Positions 7,385 to 14,524 of a stretch of 64,000 bases of DNA are shown piece by piece. Source of the stretch: Phocaeicola oris. Its GTDB lineage: Bacteria; Bacteroidota; Bacteroidia; Bacteroidales; Bacteroidaceae. The stretch is taken from the NCBI RefSeq assembly GCF_021295095.1, contig NZ_JAJLQX010000001.1, forward strand, positions 62,001 to 126,000, read 5' to 3'. A model generated the notes under the pieces. It was not told the origin of the DNA, searched no databases, and saw nothing but the letters and a program-made list of their open reading frames with translations. Both the position numbers and the translations under genes were made by a program. How positions within the stretch are numbered: the stretch's first letter is position 1; every line of letters starts with the position of its first letter.

Positions 7385-9742
7385 TTAATTTTTTTTACTT
7401 AGTTTCTTATCCATTGCTGCCGCTGCTTTTCTGCCGTCTCCCATGGCCAGAATAACCGTTGCTCCCCCACGAACAATATCTCCTCCGGCGAACAAATTCG
7501 GTCGACTGCTTTGCATATCCTCGTTTACTACGATAGTGTTCTTCCGTCCCAGTTCCAATCCGGGGATGCTCTTCGGAACGAGTGGGTTAGGAGATACTCC
7601 GACAGCTACCACTACCTGATCAACCTCCAACTCTACGGTTTGCCCTTCTACAGCAACAGGCTTGCGTCTGCCACTTGCATCAGGCTCACCCAATTGCATC
7701 ACTTGCAATATGGCAGCTTTCACAGCCCCCTCTTCGTCTGTCAGATATTGAATAGGGTTATGCAGTGTCATAAACTTGATACCTTCTTCTTTAGCATGTT
7801 TTACTTCCTCTAAACGGGCAGGCATTTCTTGTTCCGAACGGCGATAAACCAGTGTTACGTCGGCACCCAGTCGTTTGGCTGTACGGGCAGAGTCCATAGC
7901 GGTATTACCACCACCTACTACCATTACTTTCTTTCCTAAATTGATAGGTGTATCAGCAAGCGGATTGGCTGCATCCATCAGATTTACACGAGTCAGATAC
8001 TCATTACTTGATAGAATATTGATGGCGTTCTCTCCCGGGATTCCCATAAAGTTAGGCAGACCGGCTCCCGAACCTATAAAGATACCTTTGAAGCCTTTCT
8101 CTTCCAATTCTTCCACCTTGATTGTTTTCCCTACGATGCAGTCGGTCTGGAAATGGACACCCATGTTACGAAGGTTCTCTATTTCAACATCGACGATACG
8201 ATTGGGCAGACGGAATTCGGGAATGCCATATTTCAGTACACCGCCTATTTCATGTAAAGCCTCAAATGCATATACCTCATAGCCGTTCTTTGCCATATCA
8301 CCGGCAAAGCTTAATCCTGAAGGGCCTGAACCAACTACCGCGACTTTTATTCCATTCGATGGAGCAATGTCGGGGATGGAAATCAATCCGCTCTCACGCT
8401 CAAAGTCAGCGGCAAAACGCTCCAAATGACCGATGGCAACAGCTTTTCCTCCCATCTTCAGGTGGATACATTTGCTCTCGCATTGTTTCTCTTGAGGACA
8501 GACACGCCCACATACGGCAGGCAGTGCCGAAGTGTTTTTCAAAACCTTTGCCGCTGCCAAAAACTGCCCACGTTCTATATTCTTAATGAACGAAGGAATG
8601 TTGATGTTCACGGGACATCCTTCTACACAAGTGGGGTTAGCACAGTCCAGACAACGTTTTGCCTCTGTCATTGCCATCTCTTTCGTCAATCCTTTATTCA
8701 CTTCTTCCAATCGAGTTTTAGCACGATATGCAGGAGCTAACTCAGGCATGATTACACGTTCTATGGCATTCCGTTCTTTCGGCTTCATGGAAGCACGTAA
8801 ATCTTTGCGCCATGGAGCATTTCGGTCGGTTAATATATCTATGGTATCATTCGTTGGATCATCATCCATTGTAATGTCGTTGGCATCTGCTTTCACCGTA
8901 GGTTCTTCAATGCTATTCATATGTTCGGCGTAATGCTCCATTTCTTCCTGTTCCACATTCTTAAACGTTCTCATTCGCTTGAACATCTCATCCCAGTCTA
9001 CCAATGCTCCGTCGAACTCAGGGCCATCAATGCAGACAAACTTTGTTTCTCCGCCAATAGTCAGTCGGCAGGCACCGCACATACCGGTACCATCCACCAT
9101 AATAGTATTTAGTGAAACTTCACACGGAATAGTATATTTTTGAGCTAACAGACAACAGAACTTCATCATGATGGGAGGACCGATAGCATAGACCTTATTG
9201 ATATGAGGCTCTTGCCGGATAAATTTTTCTATACCAATGGTTATTACACCTTTTTCTCCGTAGCTTCCGTCATCGGTCATAATGATAACCTCATCACTGC
9301 TCTCGCGGACTTCCTTTTCCATAATGATAAGGTCTTTTGAACGGCCGGCGATGACCGATAATACTCTGTTTCCAGCCTTCTTTAAAGCACGTATGATGGG
9401 CAGCATGGGAGCAACGCCAACACCGCCTCCGGCACAAATCACGGTTCCGAAATTTTCTATATGAGTAGGTTTACCTAAAGGACCTACTACATCGGTAATG
9501 TTATCGCCTGCGTTCAATTCACAGAGCCGGGTAGAAGAGAGTCCTACTTTTTGTACAACAAGAGTAATGGTACCTTTCTCTATATCGGCATCGGCTATGG
9601 TCAGGGGCATGCGCTCACCTTTTTTCCCCACACGGACAATTACAAAGTTGCCTGCTTTGCGCGATTTAGCTATGAGTGGAGCTTCTACGACAAACTTGAA
9701 TACTTTATCGGAAAACTGCTCTTTTGCTACAATTTTATTCAT
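7385..9742 (-). CDS. single-chain NfnAB-like NADH-dependent ferredoxin:NADP oxidoreductase (fused DHODB-like and GltD-like)
   Basis: A 785-residue fusion. Residues 1-260 resemble the dihydroorotate dehydrogenase B electron-transfer subunit/NfnA. They have FAD-site RMPLTIAD (44-51), nucleotide loop AGGGVGVAP (104-112), and D217, C222, C225 and C237, matching the one-Asp three-Cys [2Fe-2S] site known in NfnA. Residues about 330-785 match GltD/NfnB, with C363, C366, C371, C375 and C410, C414, C420, C424 for two [4Fe-4S] clusters, then VAVVGSGPSGLSFAG (FAD) and VMVVGGGNTAMDSA (NADP). The likely role is interconversion of NADH, NADPH and ferredoxin pools, possibly by electron bifurcation. It is often annotated as glutamate synthase small subunit, but no large subunit lies nearby. 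Monocistronic. Confidence 0.85.
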   Translation of the reverse strand: MNKIVAKEQFSDKVFKFVVEAPLIAKSRKAGNFVIVRVGKKGERMPLTIADADIEKGTITLVVQKVGLSSTRLCELNAGDNITDVVGPLGKPTHIENFGTVICAGGGVGVAPMLPIIRALKKAGNRVLSVIAGRSKDLIIMEKEVRESSDEVIIMTDDGSYGEKGVITIGIEKFIRQEPHINKVYAIGPPIMMKFCCLLAQKYTIPCEVSLNTIMVDGTGMCGACRLTIGGETKFVCIDGPEFDGALVDWDEMFKRMRTFKNVEQEEMEHYAEHMNSIEEPTVKADANDITMDDDPTNDTIDILTDRNAPWRKDLRASMKPKERNAIERVIMPELAPAYRAKTRLEEVNKGLTKEMAMTEAKRCLDCANPTCVEGCPVNINIPSFIKNIERGQFLAAAKVLKNTSALPAVCGRVCPQEKQCESKCIHLKMGGKAVAIGHLERFAADFERESGLISIPDIAPSNGIKVAVVGSGPSGLSFAGDMAKNGYEVYAFEALHEIGGVLKYGIPEFRLPNRIVDVEIENLRNMGVHFQTDCIVGKTIKVEELEEKGFKGIFIGSGAGLPNFMGIPGENAINILSSNEYLTRVNLMDAANPLADTPINLGKKVMVVGGGNTAMDSARTAKRLGADVTLVYRRSEQEMPARLEEVKHAKEEGIKFMTLHNPIQYLTDEEGAVKAAILQVMQLGEPDASGRRKPVAVEGQTVELEVDQVVVAVGVSPNPLVPKSIPGLELGRKNTIVVNEDMQSSRPNLFAGGDIVRGGATVILAMGDGRKAAAAMDKKLSKKN

Positions 9743-9782
9743 TATGCTATGCTTTAAGTTAGTGTATTAGACATTACGCTAA

Positions 9783-9790
9783 CAAAAGTA
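9783..9790 (-). promoter_or_regulatory. -7 promoter element for the nfn-type gene
   Basis: The minus strand reads TACTTTTG, matching TAnnTTTG, about 40 bases upstream of the start codon. Confidence 0.5.
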
Positions 9791-9984
9791 CGATAATAAT
9801 TTAAATGTAAAAAAGAAAAGATGGTTATTATGCATAAAAAAGAGTTGTGTCGAAATTAATGGTCATCACTTCAAATGTTGATACTTCTCTCCCTAAACAC
9901 TCATAATGATGGTTGTATATATTATGAAAAACACTGATGTTTGTTTTTAACTCGTTTTTCCTTGCCCAATTCAAACTTAATATT

Positions 9985-9992
9985 TAACTTTG
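9985..9992 (+). promoter_or_regulatory. -7 promoter element at the head of a structured leader
   Basis: TAACTTTG, an exact match to the Bacteroides -7 consensus, lies 370 bases upstream of the small peptide gene at 10362 with no gene between. It implies a long untranslated leader or a separate short RNA. Confidence 0.6.
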
Positions 9993-10081
9993 CCACCGAA
10001 ATCATCAACGTGGTGATTTACATCCTATTATATAAATGTGTAAAGTGCGAAACTATTTTAATCATAACGTGAATTTTAAGA

Positions 10082-10110
10082 CAAATTATTTGGGCATTCC
10101 AAATAATTTG
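10082..10110 (+). other. perfect 12-bp stem-loop in the leader
   Basis: CAAATTATTTGG (10082-10093) and CCAAATAATTTG (10099-10110) are exact reverse complements around the 5-base loop GCATT. There is no following T-run, so it is not a terminator by itself. In DNA it could be a dyad operator. Confidence 0.7.
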
Positions 10111-10113
10111 CTA

Positions 10114-10138
10114 ACACACACACACACACACACACACA
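10114..10138. repeat. (AC)12 dinucleotide microsatellite
   Basis: Twelve and a half uninterrupted AC units. Such tracts are rare in bacterial chromosomes and prone to slippage. It lies between the stem-loop and the terminator of the leader. Confidence 0.95.
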
Positions 10139-10211
10139 TTCTAACCGCCCATACTTAGGCACATTTTTCCGTCTTTTTATACGCGCGCGTAAGCGTGCCA
10201 CAAACATAGCA

Positions 10212-10249
10212 GGCAAAGGCATTCCGAGAGGATGGCCTTTGCCTTTTTT
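10212..10249 (+). terminator. strong intrinsic terminator upstream of the small peptide gene
   Basis: GGCAAAGGC (10212-10220) pairs with GCCTTTGCC (10235-10243), followed by six T. No coding region on this strand precedes it for almost 3 kb, so it ends a non-coding transcript or acts as an attenuator. Confidence 0.85.
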
Positions 10250-10361
10250 CATGTGTTTTCTTCACGACACAATACTGCGAAATAAGAGCATTTTTATCGC
10301 GTTAAAACAGAACATTTGGGAAAATAAAATAATCATATTAAACAAGTGAAAAGAAAGAAGT

Positions 10362-10508
10362 ATGAAAAAGAATTATGTATGTCCTCTGATAGAGGTTATA
10401 AAGGTAGAGATTAACAACATTGTATGTGCATCGTCACAGACTGGAAGAGTCGATGATTGGACATTGGACAACGACGATTCGGGGAGTGACGATTGGGGGA
10501 ATGATTAA
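10362..10508 (+). CDS. small peptide with hydrophobic N-terminus and Asp/Trp-rich tail
   Basis: A 48-residue ORF starting ATG after the purine-rich AAAGAAAGAAG. The protein begins MKKNYVCPLIEVIKVEIN, passes NNIVCASSQTG, and ends in an acidic tail with repeated DDW/DNDDSGSDDWGND motifs. The layout (MKKxYxxPxIEVIxxE, then a short hydrophobic patch, A-S-S/G and an acidic Trp-containing tail) recurs, to my knowledge, in short Bacteroidales proteins encoded just before fimbrillin-like lipoproteins; their function is unknown. The fimbrillin-like gene follows after 28 bases. It could be a secreted peptide, a modified-peptide precursor or a chaperone-like partner; the sequence does not decide. Confidence 0.7.
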   Translation: MKKNYVCPLIEVIKVEINNIVCASSQTGRVDDWTLDNDDSGSDDWGND

Positions 10509-10536
10509 AATTAGTCAATAACACAAAAAAGAAAGA

Positions 10537-12375
10537 ATGATGATGACATTATTAAAGAAGATAAAAGCCGGTGTATATGCCGGCATACTTGCCGTATTGA
10601 CTTTAACGGCGGTATCTTGCTCGAACGAAATAGTTGATGAAAAGAAGTCGACGGAAGAGGTGGGGGATAAGTTTGAGGTAGCTTTGTGGGGAAACATTAT
10701 TTTCTCTGAGACGAACGAAAAGGCGAGTATACCCTCAACACGCGTGGAAACCCGGCCCGATGAGACGTGCGGATTGAAGACTTCGTGGAAAATGGGGGAT
10801 AAGATAACGGTCGGTTTCTATGGTTGGAACGATGAAATGAAGACCGTAGAGATGACAGTTAATGAAATAAACGGTGGTGTCGCAAAATTTACGGGTGAAG
10901 TTAGTGATTACTGGGATAAACAAAAATTCCAAGAGAGCAAACTCTTTGTAGTGAATAATGAGACTGATGATAAAATAAGCGTAAATGTAGAAAACAATCA
11001 TTTGAAAGTGACGATCGACTTCTCCGGACAAGACGGAAAGCCTGAGAGCATAGCCAATTACGATTTGTTGTATGCCGAGGGAAAGGCTGATAAGTCGCTC
11101 AATTTTTCGCATAAGATAGCTGTGATGCAACTTGCCCTGCAGCCTGCGAACGGTTCGGCTGCCGGTAATTTTTCAGACCTCTCAATTTTCTATATGCCCA
11201 GGGAAGCCGGTGAGAGCACAGCCTTGTTCGCAGGTACGGAAACATTCAAGTTTGGCGCAAATCCAGAGGAGAAATATGAGCCTAACAATTTCCTTACCAT
11301 GTCGGCAACTTCGATAGCGCAGGATGACGACAAGGCAAGGGTCTATGTGGCGGTGCCTTCCAATGAAAAACTTTACGGCAAGCTGTCGGTGGAGGCAAAT
11401 TTCGAGAATGAGACTTATCGTAAGGAACTCAATTTGAAAGGACAGGCTTTTACGGCGCAGCACGTCGTGGCAAAAAACATCATCCTGAAATTAAGCGAGC
11501 GTGTTCCCAAGGTTGGCGACTACCTTTACAACGACGGAACATGGGGACCACTCGAAATCTATACAGACAAATTCCCCGTGGCATTGGTATTCAGTAATTA
11601 TACGAGCGAGAAAGACCGTCAAAACGGATTCAAGCATGGTTATGCCGTGGCTCTGCGCGACGCTGCATGGCCAACGGCTTGGGGACCGGAGGACACGGAT
11701 TATCCTGAGACCCCCAATCTCTTTGACGATATACAGACATCTGCACCTCTGGCAATGATGAATAACCTCGATGGATATACCACCTGCAAAATGCTTAACG
11801 ATAAATATCTAAAAGACTACACATGGGAGAATCATTATGCCAATCATGTAAATACCGCTGCCATCCCCACAGCGATGGAATACGGTACGGCTGGTTGGCG
11901 ACAGGCTTTCACCGATGTGCAGGTAGATGTGCCCACGCCTACTAACACCAGTGGCTGGTATCTGCCGAGTACAGGGCAATGGTTCCTTATGTTCTTGAAT
12001 TTGGCAGGACTGAACGCAAATAACATTCATTTCGGAACAGATTCTTATGGAAAGATATACACCATGGGCTGGAGTTTCAGCACGGCAGAGGAGAAACAGT
12101 CATATCTCAACCTGTTTGCCAAATATTTCTCCACAACTAATAACCCTGTTCTCAAATGGTACGAAGACAGTCATATCATTCCGCAGTCAGGATTCTATCT
12201 TCCCTACAATGGTCAAATAGACTGGTATGAATGGTGTTGCGACGAAGCTTCGTCGGACGGACAGGCTTGCGTGTTGCGATTGGATGCCACGCAGATTTAT
12301 TTTACCAAACTCTGGAAGACTTCCGGAGGCGACCAACAGAACGGTTACGCCGCCCGTCCGGTTATAGCATTCTAA
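10537..12375 (+). CDS. fimbrillin-family / Mfa-like surface lipoprotein
   Basis: A 612-residue lipoprotein. Residues 1-28 form a signal peptide ending in lipobox TAVSC (C28), followed by SNE. Residues about 45-330 have the fimbrillin (FimA/Mfa) pattern, with R at TRVET, a WKMGDKITV segment, and repeated beta-strand blocks. The C-terminal third resembles a fibrobacter/Lcl-type lectin-like module (GYAVALRDA, GWYLPSTGQW, NGYAARPVIAF). It is probably a cell-surface adhesin or fimbrial subunit anchored in the outer membrane. It is the second gene of a two-gene unit after the 48-residue peptide. Codons are more GC rich than neighbours, consistent with an accessory gene. Three ATG codons in tandem leave the exact start open by two residues. 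Confidence 0.75.
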   Translation: MMMTLLKKIKAGVYAGILAVLTLTAVSCSNEIVDEKKSTEEVGDKFEVALWGNIIFSETNEKASIPSTRVETRPDETCGLKTSWKMGDKITVGFYGWNDEMKTVEMTVNEINGGVAKFTGEVSDYWDKQKFQESKLFVVNNETDDKISVNVENNHLKVTIDFSGQDGKPESIANYDLLYAEGKADKSLNFSHKIAVMQLALQPANGSAAGNFSDLSIFYMPREAGESTALFAGTETFKFGANPEEKYEPNNFLTMSATSIAQDDDKARVYVAVPSNEKLYGKLSVEANFENETYRKELNLKGQAFTAQHVVAKNIILKLSERVPKVGDYLYNDGTWGPLEIYTDKFPVALVFSNYTSEKDRQNGFKHGYAVALRDAAWPTAWGPEDTDYPETPNLFDDIQTSAPLAMMNNLDGYTTCKMLNDKYLKDYTWENHYANHVNTAAIPTAMEYGTAGWRQAFTDVQVDVPTPTNTSGWYLPSTGQWFLMFLNLAGLNANNIHFGTDSYGKIYTMGWSFSTAEEKQSYLNLFAKYFSTTNNPVLKWYEDSHIIPQSGFYLPYNGQIDWYEWCCDEASSDGQACVLRLDATQIYFTKLWKTSGGDQQNGYAARPVIAF

Positions 12376-12404
12376 GCAAATAAAAGTAGTTATTATTTCC
12401 CGAA

Positions 12405-12690
12405 AGTGCTTCTACGAAAAAAAAGTACTATCGGGAACTCCGAAATCTCTTCTACGAGTGAAAAAGTATTGTCGGAACTTCTCGACAATGCTTCCACGAA
12501 AGAAAAAGCGTTGGCGAGCCGCTCGCTAACACTTTTACGAGAGAAAATGAGCCGTCGAGCAGCTCGACAGCACTTTTTTGAAGAAAGATGCACCGGCGAG
12601 CCGCTCGATAATGCTTTTACTGAAGAAAAAGTACTATCGGAACTTCCCGACAGTGCTTCTACGGGAGAAAAAGCATCAAATCTTTATAAT
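12405..12690. repeat. tandem array of about 41-bp imperfect hairpin units
   Basis: Six or seven diverged units start near 12422, 12461, 12504, 12545, 12585, 12627 and 12669. Each has the plan AAAAGTAYTRTCGG, a short loop, CCGACARTGCTTCTACG, then a purine-rich joint GARGA. Most units are inverted repeats internally, with compensating differences (for example AGCGTTGGCGAG with CTCGCTAACACT). Open frames on both strands through the array are a by-product of the repeat. It lies between the fimbrillin-like gene stop and a strong terminator, so it would be in that operon's 3' untranslated region. Confidence 0.8.
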
Positions 12691-12711
12691 CTCTAATATG
12701 GTAGAGAAAAC

Positions 12712-12746
12712 GACGGCTGCCTCAAAATGATTTTGGGGCAGCCGTC
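12712..12746. terminator. strong bidirectional terminator between the fimbrillin cassette and serS
   Basis: GACGGCTGCC (12712-12721) pairs with GGCAGCCGTC (12737-12746), extended by TCAAAA/TTTTGG to a 16-bp stem with a 3-base loop. T-rich sequence follows on the plus strand and CTCTACC on the other. It serves the plus-strand cassette and possibly serS. Confidence 0.75.
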
Positions 12747-12772
12747 TTGATTCGTGTCTGTTTTTTATGTCA

Positions 12773-14050
12773 TCAGTCAATCATATCGAATCCGCAATAC
12801 GGAACTAAAACCTTTGGAATCTTGATTCCTTCCGGTGTTTGATTGTCTTCCAAAATGGCGGCTACTATTCGTGGCAATGCCAGTGCCGAGCCATTCAGTG
12901 TATGACAAAGTTCTATCTTCTTATTATCAGCACGACGGTAGCGGCAGTGCAGGCGATTGGCCTGATAGGTGTCAAAATTGGAAACAGAGCTGACTTCCAA
13001 CCAGCGTTGCTGAGCCTCTGAATAAACCTCGAAATCATAGCAGATAGAGGATGTGAAGCTCATATCACCACCGCAAAGGCGAAGAATATGGTAGGGAAGT
13101 TCCAGCTTCTGCAACAATCCTTCTACATGGTCGAGCATTTCTTGGTGCGACTGACGGCTGTGTTCCGGTTTGTCAATACGGACAAGCTCTACTTTCGAGA
13201 ACTCATGCAGACGGTTCAGTCCGCGGACATCTTTACCGTATGAGCCGGCTTCACGACGGAAACACTCGGTGTACGCGCAATTTTTAACAGGGAGGTCTTT
13301 CTCATCCAGAATCTCATCCCGATAGATATTGGTAACAGGAACTTCGGCTGTAGGTATCAGATAGTAATCGTCCACCTCACAATGGTACATCTGACCTTCT
13401 TTGTCGGGCAACTGACCTGTTCCGTAACCGGACGCGGCATTCACTACCGTAGGAGGCTGAATCTCTGTATATCCGGACTTGCGGGCTTCATCTAAGAAGA
13501 AATTGATGAGAGCACGCTGCAAACGTGCGCCTTTACCTATATATACAGGGAATCCGGCTCCGGAAATCTTTACCCCTAAATCAAAATCAATAATGTTATA
13601 TTTCTTGGCAAGTTCCCAGTGTGGCAGCGGGTTTTCAGGGAGAACAGTACGTTTTCCACCTTCTTTAACCACAACGTTGTCGTTGGCGTCTGCGCCTTCC
13701 GGAACTTCAGGGTAAGGAACATTAGGAATATTGTAAAGCAGTTGGGTCATATCTTCCTGTGCCTTTTCCATTTCATCCTGCAAAGCTTTGTTGCCATCTT
13801 TCATTTGAGTAACGCGAGCTTTGGCAGCTTCAGCTTCCTCTTTCTTTCCCTCTTTCATCAGTTGACCAATGGAACGGGATATGCTGTTGACTTCAGCTAA
13901 GTTTGTATCTAATTGGTTTTGAGCAGCCTTACGTTTGTTATTGATAGCTATAACTTCTTCTATAGCTTTCCTTGCATCTTTGAAATGCTTCTTTTCGAGT
14001 CCGCGGATAACACCTTCCGTATCATCAGTAATTTGTTTGATAGTAAGCAT
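12773..14050 (-). CDS. serS: seryl-tRNA synthetase
   Basis: A 425-residue class II synthetase charging tRNA-Ser. The N-terminal coiled-coil tRNA-binding arm spans about residues 1-115. The catalytic core follows, with motif 2 CFRREAGSYGKDVRGLNRLHEFSKVE and C-terminal motif 3 including LNGSALALPRIVAAILE. The start is placed at ATG 14050 (MLTIKQI), the family start. A longer frame reaches 14146, but a TAnnTTTG promoter element lies inside that extension at 14117-14124, so the extension is not translated. Confidence 0.95.
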   Translation of the reverse strand: MLTIKQITDDTEGVIRGLEKKHFKDARKAIEEVIAINNKRKAAQNQLDTNLAEVNSISRSIGQLMKEGKKEEAEAAKARVTQMKDGNKALQDEMEKAQEDMTQLLYNIPNVPYPEVPEGADANDNVVVKEGGKRTVLPENPLPHWELAKKYNIIDFDLGVKISGAGFPVYIGKGARLQRALINFFLDEARKSGYTEIQPPTVVNAASGYGTGQLPDKEGQMYHCEVDDYYLIPTAEVPVTNIYRDEILDEKDLPVKNCAYTECFRREAGSYGKDVRGLNRLHEFSKVELVRIDKPEHSRQSHQEMLDHVEGLLQKLELPYHILRLCGGDMSFTSSICYDFEVYSEAQQRWLEVSSVSNFDTYQANRLHCRYRRADNKKIELCHTLNGSALALPRIVAAILEDNQTPEGIKIPKVLVPYCGFDMID

Positions 14051-14116
14051 ATTATCTAATATTTTGATATTTTTCTTTAAAGCGGCTACAAAGATACTAT
14101 ATGCTGTTCGAAATCG

Positions 14117-14124
14117 CAAATTTA
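14117..14124 (-). promoter_or_regulatory. -7 promoter element for serS
   Basis: The minus strand reads TAAATTTG (TAnnTTTG), 67 bases upstream of the serS ATG. It fixes the start choice because it lies within the longer open frame. Confidence 0.6.
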
Positions 14125-14231
14125 TTTTATTATTACTTTCGTCCAAATAAAACCCTTTTAACAGTTGTTGCTTGTTCGTTAGCTAAGGGCGCGGCATCTC
14201 GTTCCGAAGTGGTCTGTTTGAATGCCTAAGG

Positions 14232-14397
14232 TGATATGTACGAACTTCTGTATTCATCAGAAGAACTTGTCAAAGTCATCCGCATGAGTTTGCCAAGTCA
14301 TGCGGATGAGTCGGGCGATTCATGCGGATGAGTTGATCAGTTCATGCGGATGAGTTGGATGATTCATACGCATCACTTTTTCCGATCTCTTTATGGG
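14232..14397 (+). repeat. 22-bp phased near-palindrome array, locus 1
   Basis: Cores begin at 14276 (TCATCCGCATGA), 14298, 14320 and 14342 (TCATGCGGATGA each) and 14364 (TCATACGCATCA), exactly 22 bp apart. Weaker in-phase units are at 14254 (TCATCAGAAG), 14232 and 14386. TCATGCGGATGA and TCATCCGCATGA are reverse complements of each other. The array fills the spacer between the serS promoter and the terminator of the aldo/keto reductase gene. A 22-bp period cannot encode protein repeats. Confidence 0.85.
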
Positions 14398-14463
14398 GGA
14401 TTGAATAAGCCTGACGGATAAATAAATCTGCTTGTGTCACTCAACTATATAGTGGTATAAAGA

Positions 14464-14507
14464 AACAAAAAAGGAGAATAGAAATCGCGTCTGTTTCTAT
14501 TCTCCTT
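14464..14507 (-). terminator. terminator of the aldo/keto reductase operon
   Basis: AAGGAGAATAGAAA (14471-14484) and TTTCTATTCTCCTT (14494-14507) form a perfect 14-bp stem with a 9-base loop. On the minus strand it is followed by TTTTTTGTTT. Confidence 0.9.
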
Positions 14508-14524
14508 ATCATTATTTAATAGTG

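Larger units (their letters stand above)
9999..10249 (+). ncRNA. predicted structured leader or small RNA ending in a terminator
   Basis: From the expected transcription start near 9999 to the T-run at 10249 there is no gene, but several RNA structures are visible. The first is an 8-bp hairpin AAATCATC/GGTGATTT. The second is a perfect 12-bp stem at 10082-10110, followed by an (AC)12 tract and then a strong intrinsic terminator. The transcript could be an attenuating leader for the downstream peptide/fimbrillin operon or an independent RNA of about 250 nt. No known riboswitch family was recognised. Confidence 0.45.

Noticed and set aside
8122-8586. 154-residue plus-strand ORF inside the nfn-type gene
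   Set aside because: Antisense shadow of the Cys-rich GltD-like region; no signal or domain.
9863-9934. Possible seventh 22-bp array
   Set aside because: TGATACTTCTCT and TCATAATGATGG are 22 bp apart, but the CG centre of the core is missing and no further units keep the phase.
12406-12696. Plus-strand ORF of 96 residues and minus-strand ORF of 66 residues through the hairpin array
   Set aside because: Both arise from the non-coding repeat units, have no plausible start signals, and overlap each other on opposite strands.
14051-14146. N-terminal extension of serS
   Set aside because: It contains the promoter -7 element at 14117-14124 and adds residues unlike the SerRS N-terminus.
14232-14397. 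CRISPR array
   Set aside because: Units are 22 bp in total with only about 10 bp between cores, the in-between sequences are similar rather than unique, and no cas gene is present.
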